Part shown: positions 25,369 through 33,338 of the stretch, piece by piece | Layout: each line of letters starts with the position of its first letter | Numbering within the stretch: position 1 is the stretch's first letter | DNA from: a virus | Reading direction: 5' to 3' (one strand) | IMG/VR virus record: IMGVR_UViG_3300024348_000072 | Location: 1 to 47,935 of that record | Length of the DNA: 47,935 nucleotides | Notes under the pieces: generated by a model | Databases searched by the model: none | What the model was told of the DNA's origin: nothing | The model's input: the letters and a program-made list of their open reading frames with translations, nothing else | Position numbers and translations under genes: made by a program

Positions 25369-26967
25369 TCAGAAACCTCCCAAACGCAACTGCTTTTCGC
25401 GGCGACGCTGGTCGTTGGACGCCTGCTTGAGCCAACCCATGCTTCCGACAGGAAAGCCCTTGGGCTCAGACAGGACCGGGACGCGAGCACCAAATTGTTT
25501 TGACAGACCAAGGCCGATGTAGGCCAGGGCGTCGACAAAGTCGTCATGCTTGGCAGACGGGAACTTGAGTAGTTCTTGCTCGGCATCCTGATACCAGGGG
25601 GCAAACCGGGGGAACTTGACCTTACCCATGGCCATACGGCCACGGATGGCCTGGGCTCGCGTCTGCTTGTCCTTAGCGGGGGTGACCTCGTCAATGGCCG
25701 CATAGATGCCTCGCTCCTGCATACGCTTACGCAAGAACGGACCGATGGACTTGGAAATGTGTCCGCGTTCCGCCCACCACATGAGCGGTTTGTACCGGTC
25801 AATCAGGTCAATCATGGCCTCGACGACGTCGTCTGTCTCGGCTCGACGCCACCAGATTTCAGGCAAAATCCAGATGTCATCGTTGCTGTCTACGCCGACG
25901 GGCAGCAAAACCGTGGCATCTCGGTCCTGGTCCGCCGACACAGCGTGGTCAGACGCGATGTAGACCATCAAATCCTTTGGCAATTCGTTGGGAAGATACC
26001 CCACCATCCAGTCTTTTCGGAAGAAATCGCCGTCCTCCGGGGCTGGCTGGCCTTGATACAGGGCCGCAAAGCCCCTGGGGTTCAACGACTTAGCTCGATT
26101 TAAGAAACTTTCGTCAAACCGTTCGGGCCACAGGGCTTCGCCGGGCTTACGACCCATTGGGTCGTCATTCACGGCCAGAGCCGGTAAAGCCAAAATCTTC
26201 CAATGCTTGGCCTCGTCTGCATTGAAATAGGGGTTCGTAGGGTCTGTCAGACGGCCGATAAGGTCGTCTTCGTGCCAGCGTGTCATGATGATGACGACAC
26301 GGCTGCCGACAGACATGAGTCGGGACATGGCGACGTCCGTGAACCACCCCCACATCTTGTCACGGGTTGATTTCGACTCTGCTTCGTCTCGGTCCTTGAT
26401 AGGGTCGTCGATGACAAGAAGGTCGGCACCACGTCCGGTCAAGGAGCCGCCACGACCGACGAACATAGCCTGGCCACCTTCGATTGTCTGAAGCTGTTCC
26501 GAAGACGCAGACCCCTTGCGGAGTTGGCAGCCTGGGAAAACCTGGCCGAAAACCGGCATCTGGACGATTTCTCGGACAGCACGACCGAAGTCTTTGGCGG
26601 TGTCCTCGTTGTAAGTAGCGAAGATGGTGTGACGATACGGGTCCTTGCCCATGAACCACGCCGGGAACCGGCGAGAAGCCAGTTCAGACTTACCATGACG
26701 CGGCGGCATCGTGATGATAAGCCGCTGGATAGAGCCCTTCTCCACTTCTTCGAGGGCTGCCGCGATGACTTCGTGGTGCTTGCACGCCGTGTACCTGGAC
26801 CTGTCGATGTCATCCGGGTCATCCGGGTCCGGCAGCGTCATCTTGGTGAACTCAAGAAGACTGGACCTGGCCCGCTTCAGCGACAGAAGTCGCTTTGCGG
26901 CCATAATTTGACGAGAGTAGGCCTCGATGGCCTCCTCTCGTGAGTATTCGGTTTTTTCCTCGGACAT
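25369..26967 (-). CDS. terL: Terminase large subunit
   Basis: A 532-residue DNA-packaging motor. The ATPase half carries the Walker A-like MPPRHGKSEL (about residues 87-96) and Walker B LLVIDD (183-188), preceded by GRGGSLTGRGAD. The nuclease half (RNase H-like) shows YIASDHAVSADQDRDATVLL and the C-terminal acidic motif HDDFVDALAY. It cuts concatemers and translocates DNA through the portal. The circularly permuted look of the window would fit headful packaging. The start overlaps the upstream 62-codon gene by one base (TGATG). Confidence 0.95.
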   Translation of the reverse strand: MSEEKTEYSREEAIEAYSRQIMAAKRLLSLKRARSSLLEFTKMTLPDPDDPDDIDRSRYTACKHHEVIAAALEEVEKGSIQRLIITMPPRHGKSELASRRFPAWFMGKDPYRHTIFATYNEDTAKDFGRAVREIVQMPVFGQVFPGCQLRKGSASSEQLQTIEGGQAMFVGRGGSLTGRGADLLVIDDPIKDRDEAESKSTRDKMWGWFTDVAMSRLMSVGSRVVIIMTRWHEDDLIGRLTDPTNPYFNADEAKHWKILALPALAVNDDPMGRKPGEALWPERFDESFLNRAKSLNPRGFAALYQGQPAPEDGDFFRKDWMVGYLPNELPKDLMVYIASDHAVSADQDRDATVLLPVGVDSNDDIWILPEIWWRRAETDDVVEAMIDLIDRYKPLMWWAERGHISKSIGPFLRKRMQERGIYAAIDEVTPAKDKQTRAQAIRGRMAMGKVKFPRFAPWYQDAEQELLKFPSAKHDDFVDALAYIGLGLSKQFGARVPVLSEPKGFPVGSMGWLKQASNDQRRREKQLRLGGF

Positions 26968-27155
26968 CAGGCGAGCTTCACCGCAAGCTCGGCCTCAACT
27001 TCTGCCTTGGTCGGCTTGATGATGAGGTCCAGCTTGGAGTGAGACTTGCCGCCCTTCTTGAACTCAGACAGGCCGAAGATTTTCTTGGCCTCAAGGTCGA
27101 CAAAGGCGACCCAGGAGTTTTCAGGGATGACGATGGTTTCGTGGTTAGCTTTCAT
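26967..27155 (-). CDS. 62-residue protein between tail fibre and terminase genes
   Basis: A small soluble protein (MKANHETIVIPENSWVAFVD) with a beta-rich N-terminus and a Lys/Glu-rich C-terminal helix (TKAEVEAELAVKL). No family recognised. It starts 5 bp after the tail fibre stop, and its TGA overlaps the terL start (TGATG), so it is probably translationally coupled to terminase. A structural or chaperone role is possible but unproven. Confidence 0.65.
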   Translation of the reverse strand: MKANHETIVIPENSWVAFVDLEAKKIFGLSEFKKGGKSHSKLDLIIKPTKAEVEAELAVKLA

Positions 27156-27160
27156 GATTA

Positions 27161-29683
27161 TTAGGAGGTGTAGTAGGAACCGTTGCCGTCGGCGTAGAGG
27201 CCGTAGTAGTTGCTTCCGTCATAGAAGTTTCCATAGTAAGTGCCGTAACTGACGTAAGAAGTGTTGCCGTTCTGGGAGTAGTAGCCGCCATCTCCGTTGG
27301 CGTAGCGGTCCTCACTCCAGTAGGAGGCGTCAAAAGTAAGCCAGTTACTGTTGTATGAGTCGTAGTACGAGAACTGGTTGGTGCCGCTGAAGTAACCAAG
27401 GTAGGTTCCGTAAGACGGGTTACTTGGAGTATTGTCCTCGACATAGTATCCGCCCGTTCCGTCGTACTTGACGAGGCAGGAGCCTCCATCGTAGATGACG
27501 TCTCCAGACTGAGCAGACCATCCGCCCGTGTTTGATGTGTAGGTGCTTCCGTTTCCGTCAGAGTAAATGTTGCCAGAACTAATCGAGTAGGTGTAAGTAC
27601 CGCCGCTGGAGCATCCAGTCCAACTGAGGGTAGACTCACTCAAGGTTACGTTGAACGAGATGCAGAAGCCCATCGGATACCAGCAACCATTCTGGTTGTA
27701 ACCTCCGGTTGAATAGGTTCCACCGTTGCCGTCAGCGTACACGTTGTTGCTGTAGAAGTTTCCACTCCAATTCGTGTTGCCGGTGGCGTCGGTCAGGTTT
27801 TCGACGTAATCGCAGGAACTCGAAAGAAGGGTTCCGGACGCAGGGAACATCAGGTCACCGCTGACAACCCAGCCGTCTGGCGTACTGGTAGCCTCAACGT
27901 AAGCCTTGGCACCACGGGTGAAGGTCTTGCCGTCAATGTTGATGGCGTTCGTGAACTGCATCGGATAGGTCGCAGACGCAGACTGATAGAAGTAGTAACG
28001 CTCGCCATAGTTGGACAAAGGACCGCCAAAAGTAATCTTTCCTTGGTCGTCTGTAGCGTAATCAAGTAAGTAAAGATAACCAGGATTGGAGACCGTGATG
28101 ACGGGTGCGTAGTTCTGGTTAATTACCGGAAGCGTACGCTTCTGGTACGGACTTAAAGCCGATGCTACACCGGTAATCGCGGAGATGTCGTGAGTGTGCG
28201 ACAGGTTTGCCTTCGCGTTGAGTTGAGTCTGCAATCCCGTCACGTTAGCGATGGTGTGCGTGTGCGTGGTGTCAGCCTTTCCGCTCAGGGTCGTCTGAAG
28301 ATTAGTGATGTCTGAGATTACGGACGCAGACAACTTAGTCCAGGCGTACGGATGGGTAATCGGACCGTAACCTGCCGCACCGATGGCGGTGTTGAAACGG
28401 TAGATGAAACTACCAAGCCAGACGACTTCGCCTGGAGAGTAGGTCTTGAAGTTGTCGTATTCGGAAATGCCGCCGCCTGATTGGCTGATTTCCTGCCATC
28501 CGCCGTTAATGCGTCCGTACAACTTGAAGTCAGTCGGGGCTTCGCGGATTTCAAATTGATAGGCAAGTTCGGCCGCGAGGCGGGCTTGCAGCATCCCCCA
28601 AATCCTGAAGCCAAGATTATCGCAAGGATTGTCGTTGAAGTCCTGAAGCGTAACGAGGCGATTGTCGCCGTTGTATCCGTATCGCTTGCTGATGCGGTGC
28701 ATCGTCGTCCGAAGGATGGACGAAATGATGGACATGCGGATTTTCAGGACCTCGACACGCTCGGCCAATGTCTTGCTGATAGTCGAGTCTTCGGCCGCTC
28801 CGTTGCCGGAGATGACTTCTTCACCGAAATAAGTGCCACCAATAGAAGACCTTACGAAAAGACCGGTAGACTCGTTGAACGTGAGTCCGAACATACCCTG
28901 AAGGTACGCGTCTGAGGTCAGATACGACTGCCTTCCAAGCATCTGGTCTGCGTTCGGGTCCACATACATGTGGAACATCGACTTAAAGCGATTGTAGATG
29001 GAACGGTCGGACGTATCCGAACTGTTCAGACCAAGATTGGTTACAGACTGACCCTTGCTTGATACGTCAGCCAAGTTCTGGTCTGCGTCCAGCATGTTGT
29101 CATACTGGCTGTCGAGGGACGCCTTTAGGATGGTGATGCTTGACAACGCCTGCTGTGCCTCGTCGCGTGCGGCGAGCGTCGACTGCTTGTGCGACTGCGT
29201 CTCTACTTCCGCAGACGCCGCCGTTGAGGCCGAGGCGTTTGCTTGGACGGCCGAGTTTTGGGCTTCGGCTGCTTTGGTAACTGCAAGGTCTTTGGCTGCG
29301 ACTGCTGGAGCGACGGCTGCGTTGGCTTGGGTTGCAGAAGACTGAGCAGCGTTCGCATAATTTTCTGCAGTTGTAGCAGAGATAGACGAGGCAACAGCTG
29401 ATTGAGACGCTGAGAGAACGAGGGGTTGGAGTTGTGCATAAACTTGGGAATAAGCTTGGGTTGCGATAGCCTCCGGAATACCGGTGCTTTCAAACGCTTG
29501 TGGGTTGAGCTTGCCGTCAGACCGCTGGATTTCAGACAGACGCGAAATCAGGGAGTCTACGGTGATTTTCAGAGAGTCGAACTCGCCGTCAATCTGGACG
29601 CCAGGCTGCTGGACGGTGGGATTGTTAGTGCTAAACGTCTCGAAGTTGAACAGACGGTCATACGGAACTGGCGGCTGAGACAT
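27161..29683 (-). CDS. Tail fibre protein with Tyr-rich C-terminal repeats
   Basis: An 840-residue protein. The N-terminus (PYDRLFNFETFSTNNP, then GVQIDGEFDSLKITVDSL) is the virion-attachment domain common in podovirus fibres. It is followed by an Ala/Ser/Gln-rich coiled-coil shaft (about residues 110-200), a globular region, and phage-fibre repeats KADTTHTHTIANVTGLQTQL and KANLSHTHDISAITGV (about 470-520). The last 195 residues are Tyr/Gly/Ser/Asn-rich with recurring Y-x-D/N-G-x-G blocks near residues 649, 707, 740, 794 and 830. The tip is expected to bind the host surface. First gene after the terminator that follows terS. Confidence 0.88.
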   Translation of the reverse strand: MSQPPVPYDRLFNFETFSTNNPTVQQPGVQIDGEFDSLKITVDSLISRLSEIQRSDGKLNPQAFESTGIPEAIATQAYSQVYAQLQPLVLSASQSAVASSISATTAENYANAAQSSATQANAAVAPAVAAKDLAVTKAAEAQNSAVQANASASTAASAEVETQSHKQSTLAARDEAQQALSSITILKASLDSQYDNMLDADQNLADVSSKGQSVTNLGLNSSDTSDRSIYNRFKSMFHMYVDPNADQMLGRQSYLTSDAYLQGMFGLTFNESTGLFVRSSIGGTYFGEEVISGNGAAEDSTISKTLAERVEVLKIRMSIISSILRTTMHRISKRYGYNGDNRLVTLQDFNDNPCDNLGFRIWGMLQARLAAELAYQFEIREAPTDFKLYGRINGGWQEISQSGGGISEYDNFKTYSPGEVVWLGSFIYRFNTAIGAAGYGPITHPYAWTKLSASVISDITNLQTTLSGKADTTHTHTIANVTGLQTQLNAKANLSHTHDISAITGVASALSPYQKRTLPVINQNYAPVITVSNPGYLYLLDYATDDQGKITFGGPLSNYGERYYFYQSASATYPMQFTNAINIDGKTFTRGAKAYVEATSTPDGWVVSGDLMFPASGTLLSSSCDYVENLTDATGNTNWSGNFYSNNVYADGNGGTYSTGGYNQNGCWYPMGFCISFNVTLSESTLSWTGCSSGGTYTYSISSGNIYSDGNGSTYTSNTGGWSAQSGDVIYDGGSCLVKYDGTGGYYVEDNTPSNPSYGTYLGYFSGTNQFSYYDSYNSNWLTFDASYWSEDRYANGDGGYYSQNGNTSYVSYGTYYGNFYDGSNYYGLYADGNGSYYTS

Positions 29684-29725
29684 GGTGACGATACTTTCTG
29701 CGGGACTAAATTAGTTTTGCAAGAC

Positions 29726-29754
29726 AACAAAAAGTAGGGACTCTTTTCAGCCCC
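29726..29754 (-). terminator. Probable rho-independent terminator between terS and tail fibre
   Basis: On the minus strand GGGGCT - GAAAAG - AGTCCC gives a 6-bp stem (one G-U pair) at 29754-29737, followed by TACTTTTTGTTGT. It would separate terminase small subunit transcription from the tail fibre/virion operon. The stem is short, so partial termination is likely. Confidence 0.55.
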
Positions 29755-29800
29755 AGATTTTTTCGCGGGGCACCTGAGATGTACGCGGACGGTCGCGGGC

Positions 29801-29839
29801 GGGGGCGTGCCCGGGGGTGCGTGCGGCGTGCACGCCCCC
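29801..29839. repeat. GC-rich inverted repeat downstream of terS
   Basis: GGGGGCGTGC at 29801-29810 and its exact complement GCACGCCCCC at 29830-29839, with a 19-nt GC-rich loop. It lies between the terS stop and the U-tailed terminator. There is no U-tract of its own. It may be an RNA-stabilising hairpin, a protein-binding site or part of a packaging signal. Confidence 0.5.
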
Positions 29840-29880
29840 ACATGGCGTGTGCACATACGGCTGGGCGGGCGGGCCCGCAC

Positions 29881-30453
29881 TCATGCCTGCTCAGACACCT
29901 GCGTATCCGGGCAGGCATCTGCAGGCAGACAGGCAGGCGGGTGCTCGGACGCAGACAGGCTGGCGAGTGCATCCGCACCAGCCTGCACAAACGCCTGCAG
30001 AGCGTGCTCGTCCATGTCCGCAAGTGGGCCTGTCCATGCAGGTAGCCCCAGCCGTGTCTGCTGTGCGGCCAAGCCCATGCCAGCGTGCTCCAGCGTCCAG
30101 CGTGCGGCCTGCAGACGGACATTGGCAGGCGTGGCCGGGTCCTGCATGAGCCCACGGATGCACCCCCAAGCCAACGCCGCACCCTCGGTCCGCAACCCGA
30201 GGTCGAGGGCCGTCTGAATTGCCTCCCGGACATGAGGCAGTCTGAGCAGACGAGGACCCGAGTGCTCGGACAGGCCGACAGACCGGCAGGCCGAGGCCAC
30301 ACATCCACCGTTGCGAACATAGGCCGCCACGAACAGCGATTGGGGCTCAGTCAAACAGTCGGCAGACACCGCTGAGACGAACCGACCGCCGACACCGTTT
30401 CGGACACCGCCAGACCGAGCCACCAGACCAGAGCCAGACACTTTTTTTGTCAT
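29881..30453 (-). CDS. terS: Terminase small subunit
   Basis: A 190-residue protein. After a Ser/Gly-rich start (MTKKVSGSGLVARSGG) it shows LTEPQSLFVAAYVRNGGCVA followed by ASACRSVGLSE and LLRLPHVREAI, the DNA-binding helical region of terminase small subunits (L-T-x-x-Q...FV..Y...GN/GG..A). A second helical region (NVRLQAARWTLEHAG) is the oligomerisation type. The C-terminus is Ala/Pro-rich and unusually Cys-containing. It recognises phage DNA for packaging by TerL. It is separated from terL by the fibre and a small gene, and diverges from the AAA+ operon. ATG 30453 is chosen although the frame is open much further upstream, because that extension is antisense to the ATPase gene. Confidence 0.85.
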   Translation of the reverse strand: MTKKVSGSGLVARSGGVRNGVGGRFVSAVSADCLTEPQSLFVAAYVRNGGCVASACRSVGLSEHSGPRLLRLPHVREAIQTALDLGLRTEGAALAWGCIRGLMQDPATPANVRLQAARWTLEHAGMGLAAQQTRLGLPAWTGPLADMDEHALQAFVQAGADALASLSASEHPPACLPADACPDTQVSEQA

Positions 30454-30469
30454 AGGATTTTGGCCAATG

Positions 30470-30497
30470 TTTATCGGCCTCAGACCGACATTTGCAA
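30470..30497 (-). promoter_or_regulatory. Putative promoter of terS
   Basis: On the minus strand TTGCAA (30497-30492), a 16-nt spacer and GATAAA (30475-30470), with the start codon 17 nt further on. It uses the same 16-nt spacing as the plus-strand promoter candidates. Four of six bases match the -10 consensus. Confidence 0.4.
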
Positions 30498-30529
30498 CAT
30501 CGAACTTGGCACCAATTTGTCGGTTCGAG

Positions 30530-30557
30530 TTGACAGACTGTCGGTGGTCTGCATGGT
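30530..30557 (+). promoter_or_regulatory. Putative promoter/operator of the plus-strand operon
   Basis: TTGACA (30530-30535), 16 nt, CATGGT (30552-30557), 26 nt before the AAA+ gene start. The -35 and spacer contain GACAGACTGTCGG (30532-30544), which matches the 13-bp operator motif at 10 of 13 positions and includes the perfect dyad GACAG-A-CTGTC. Confidence 0.45.
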
Positions 30558-30583
30558 GGTCCTCGCCAAACGGCATCCACACC

Positions 30584-32212
30584 ATGACCCACAACACCCC
30601 CACCAACGCCGAACCGACACTCGTCATCGGCATCACCCAGACCGCCCTGCAGACCGCCGGGCTGTCCTCGTCCGGCTCGACCAGCCAGACGGCCACCGCC
30701 CCCTCGGCCCAGAACAGCCGTGGCGGGTTCGGCAACGAGCCCTCCCCGGGTTCCGAGCCCGGCTCGTCCGGCCAGCCCGAGCAGGGCGGGCAACCCGCCC
30801 AAGTGGGCAACCCCAGCGGCCTGTCCGCTGGTGAGCCCAACGCCAACGCCACGGCCAACGCCCAGACGCAGACCCCCAGCGGTGCGTCCGACCCTCAGTC
30901 CGGCTCGTCCGGCGAACCGGGTCAGACGCCCGGCGAACCGGGTCAGACGCCCGGCGAGCCCAGCGAGCCCGGCCAGCAGGCAGGCGAGCCCGGCCAGACG
31001 CAGACCCCCAGCGGTGTGCCCACCCTGCCGGACGCCAGCGACCTCGAGGCTGAAATCGGCCCCCGGGGCCAGACCAAGGTGACCTCGGAAAACCGTGGTG
31101 CCGTCCGCAAGTGGCTGACCCGCAAGGGCGTGGCCTACAACCCGGAAGGTGCGTGCAAGGGTGCTGGCAAACTGTCCGTGTCCGAACTGTCTGCGGCCTA
31201 CAACGACACGACCGACCAGACCCTCCGGGACCTGCTCGCCCAGCAGGGCGGTCAGACCAGCCCTCAGACGAACGGTGCGAACCAGCCCCAGACGCCCTCC
31301 GGCCAACCCGAGCCCAAGCAGGCTCAGACGCCGCAGACGCCCAAGGCCCAGACGCCTACCCCCAGCGGCCTGCCCGAGCCCCTACCCAAGCCTGTGAAGG
31401 TGCCCTCGAACATCCGCAAACACGCCCTGCATGACGAGGCCGTGGACCTGCTCCAGCCCGGTGGCTTCGGGGTGTTCGTGTTCGGCCCGGCTGGTTCCGG
31501 CAAGACCACGCTGGCTCAGACGGTGGCTCAGACGCTCGGTCTGGAGTGCTACATCGCCGGGGCCGTCCAAAAGGACTTCAAGGTCCTCGGCTACAAGGAC
31601 GCCCGGGGCGAGTATCAGACCACGCCCTTCCGGCAGGCTTTCGAGCATGGTGGCCTGTTCCTGTTCGACGAAATCGACGCCTCCAACCCGCAGGTCCTGC
31701 TGGTGCTCAACGCCGCCTTGGCGAACGGCATCTGCGACTTCCCGGACCGCACCGTGAAGGCCCACCCCCGCTTCCGCTTCATCGCCTCGGCGAACACGAA
31801 TGGCGGCGGTGCGACTGCTCAATACTCGGGCCGTAACAAGTTGGACGCCGCCTCGCTTGACCGCTTCGCCGTCCTCGAGTGCGACTACGATGACGCCCTC
31901 ACGGACAGCGTGGTCCGTTCCTACGGTCTGACCGGGGCCATCCTCGAGGAAGCCCTCGAGTGGGTTGCCACCGTCCGGGACTACCGTCTGGCGGCTCGCC
32001 AGAACAGCGTGGACCTCGTGCTCAGCCCTCGTGCCGCCTTCTTCGGCGTCCGGGTGCTCGCCGCCGGAGGCAAGCAGTTCCGCAAGTGCAAGGACCTGCT
32101 CGACTGCTTCATCCTCAAGAAGGTGTCTGACCCCGAGGCTCGCAAGCGTCTGGCCAAACTCGGCGAGGCCGCTGTCAACGCTCGCCGCAACCCCGCCCAG
32201 CCGACCGCCTAA
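30584..32212 (+). CDS. CobS/MoxR-like AAA+ ATPase with long disordered N-terminus
   Basis: A 542-residue protein. Residues 1-150 are low-complexity, rich in Ser, Gly, Pro, Gln and Thr, with tandem PGEPGQT units. A small folded segment follows (about 150-215: ENRGAVRKWLTRKGVAYNP). After a second Pro/Gln/Thr linker comes the AAA+ domain, with Walker A GPAGSGKTT (301-309), Walker B LFLFDEID (D362-E363) and sensor I SANTN (402-406). AAA+ proteins of this type remodel partner proteins, usually with a von Willebrand A partner; the next gene is the obvious candidate partner. I start at ATG 30584, 26 nt after a promoter-like sequence; an in-frame ATG at 30467 would place the promoter inside the gene. 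First gene of the plus operon. Confidence 0.85.
   Translation: MTHNTPTNAEPTLVIGITQTALQTAGLSSSGSTSQTATAPSAQNSRGGFGNEPSPGSEPGSSGQPEQGGQPAQVGNPSGLSAGEPNANATANAQTQTPSGASDPQSGSSGEPGQTPGEPGQTPGEPSEPGQQAGEPGQTQTPSGVPTLPDASDLEAEIGPRGQTKVTSENRGAVRKWLTRKGVAYNPEGACKGAGKLSVSELSAAYNDTTDQTLRDLLAQQGGQTSPQTNGANQPQTPSGQPEPKQAQTPQTPKAQTPTPSGLPEPLPKPVKVPSNIRKHALHDEAVDLLQPGGFGVFVFGPAGSGKTTLAQTVAQTLGLECYIAGAVQKDFKVLGYKDARGEYQTTPFRQAFEHGGLFLFDEIDASNPQVLLVLNAALANGICDFPDRTVKAHPRFRFIASANTNGGGATAQYSGRNKLDAASLDRFAVLECDYDDALTDSVVRSYGLTGAILEEALEWVATVRDYRLAARQNSVDLVLSPRAAFFGVRVLAAGGKQFRKCKDLLDCFILKKVSDPEARKRLAKLGEAAVNARRNPAQPTA
30911..30952 (+). repeat. Two 21-bp tandem repeats in the AAA+ gene
   Basis: The 21-bp unit beginning GGCGAACCGGGTCAGACG occurs twice head to tail and encodes GEPGQTP twice. 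Partial, diverged units follow (GEPSEPGQ, GEPGQTQ). Each unit contains CAGAC. It is likely to vary in copy number through slippage. Confidence 0.8.
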
Positions 32213-32227
32213 CCCAACCGCAGACAA

Positions 32228-32254
32228 GCCTGCTCGCCATGACGGCGGGCAGGC
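32228..32254 (+). other. Strong intergenic hairpin after the AAA+ gene
   Basis: GCCTGC-T-CGCC, loop ATGAC, GGCG-G-GCAGGC form an 11-bp stem (one U-G pair) 15 nt after the ATPase stop. There is no U-run after it, so it is more likely an RNA stabiliser or attenuator than a terminator. It occupies the same relative position (just after a stop codon) as the two ribozymes downstream. Confidence 0.6.
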
Positions 32255-32289
32255 CCCTGCACCCTCTCCCCCAAACACACACAACACAC

Positions 32290-33231
32290 ATGGCCCTCAT
32301 CGACCCAACCACGCTCCCTCGCCACAAGGAAAAGCGTTTCTACCAAACCCCCGGCGTCTGTCTGAAGTCCGACTTCAGCAACGCAGACCGCAGTAAGAAC
32401 TATGTTCTGCTCGAGGCAGACAGCATCACCTCCTACCTCAAGTGGCAGGCCGAGTGCGAGTCCACGACCTCCGGCTGGCGTGAGTCCCGGTCTGCGTCTG
32501 CCAAGCAGTCGTGGGACCTCAAGGCCGGATGGGACGGCTTTCAGACGCTCGTGTCTGACGGCTGGCCCAAAGGCGTGGCCAAACTCAAGACCGCTGTCGC
32601 CGCCCTGCCCTCGTCCATCGGCTTCGGACGAGTCCCGGACTCGGATGTATGCGGTGACTCGCTCAACATCCCGGCGTTCGTGGCTGGTGACCCCTGCCAT
32701 TGGGACTGCGACCCGGACGAGGACGCAAGCCTCGGACAGACCAAGGTCATCCGTCTGATTGTCCCGGTCGGTGCCCTCGCCGGATACGATGCGGACTACC
32801 TCTACAACCGAGGTGCGGCGGTCGTGGCCTGCATCCGTAGCATCGAGGCCGCTGGCTACCAATGCGAGGTCTGGGCCGAGTCTGCGAGCAAGTCTGCCCC
32901 CGAGGCTGTCTGTCAGCGAGTGAAGGTGAAGCACGCCGGAGCCTCGCTCGACCTCAACAACCTCGCTGTCTGGCTGGCTCACCCTGCGGCCTTCCGCCGA
33001 GGCTTCTTCTCTGGTCGTGAGTGCCTCTGGTCTGTGCAGACGCCGCAGGGTAGCGTGGACGGTCTGCTGGGCGGCTACGGTGGCACCTGCTACGGCCCCA
33101 CGGCTGACCTCGAGGCCGGGACCATCTACCTGCCCCTCGCCGCCCACGGACGGAACGGCACGCCGCAGGCCAGCCTCGAGACGCTGTCTGCCGTGTTCGC
33201 CAAGGCCGGGTTCCTGCTCAAGTTCAACTAA
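32290..33231 (+). CDS. Companion protein of the AAA+ ATPase (DUF7192-like?)
   Basis: A 313-residue protein starting MALIDPTTLPRHKEKRFYQT. The central part has GWPKGVAKLKTAVAALPS, a motif DPCHWDCDPDED, and an alternating strand-helix region (RGAAVVACIRSIEAAGYQCE) resembling one half of a Rossmann/vWA-like fold; a clear DxSxS metal site is not seen. The C-terminus contains GLLGGYGGTCYGPTADLEAG. Similar proteins occur beside MoxR/CobS-like ATPases in other phages; I recall the label DUF7192, but cannot verify it. It may be the substrate or vWA-like partner of the ATPase. It follows after 77 bp with a C/A-rich leader (CAAACACACACAACACAC), no Shine-Dalgarno. Confidence 0.75.
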   Translation: MALIDPTTLPRHKEKRFYQTPGVCLKSDFSNADRSKNYVLLEADSITSYLKWQAECESTTSGWRESRSASAKQSWDLKAGWDGFQTLVSDGWPKGVAKLKTAVAALPSSIGFGRVPDSDVCGDSLNIPAFVAGDPCHWDCDPDEDASLGQTKVIRLIVPVGALAGYDADYLYNRGAAVVACIRSIEAAGYQCEVWAESASKSAPEAVCQRVKVKHAGASLDLNNLAVWLAHPAAFRRGFFSGRECLWSVQTPQGSVDGLLGGYGGTCYGPTADLEAGTIYLPLAAHGRNGTPQASLETLSAVFAKAGFLLKFN

Positions 33232-33243
33232 GCAGACAGACAA

Positions 33244-33293
33244 GGACGAAACGCCGTGAGGCGTCCGTGGGTTAGGCCCACGCTGACGAGTCC
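33244..33293 (+). ncRNA. Type II hammerhead ribozyme 1
   Basis: The full three-way junction is visible. Stem II: GGAC (33244-33247) with GTCC (33290-33293). GAAA at 33248-33251. Stem III: CGCC-GTGA-GGCG (33252-33263). Cleavage UC at 33264-33265. Stem I: CGTGGG-TTAGG-CCCACG (33266-33282). Then CTGACGA (33283-33289), matching the invariant CUGANGA. Every core position (CUGANGA, GAAA, UH) is present, and stem II is the open helix, so this is type II. Predicted self-cleavage is after C33265, 34 nt past the upstream stop codon (33231) and 73 nt before the next start (33339). Two other gaps in the operon carry, respectively, a second ribozyme and a plain hairpin. Confidence 0.9.
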
Positions 33294-33338
33294 AGACGCA
33301 AGCACTCAGACACTCTCACCCAAACCCAACAGACACAC

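Noticed and set aside
27161-29683. Diversity-generating retroelement acting on the fibre tip
   Set aside because: No reverse transcriptase gene and no template repeat were found in the window.
31382-32287. 301-codon open frame on the minus strand
   Set aside because: Antisense to the AAA+ ATPase, which has full Walker motifs; GC-rich third positions keep the opposite frame open.
32209-33243. 344-codon open frame on the minus strand
   Set aside because: Antisense to the ATPase companion gene; it would also cross the intergenic hairpin.
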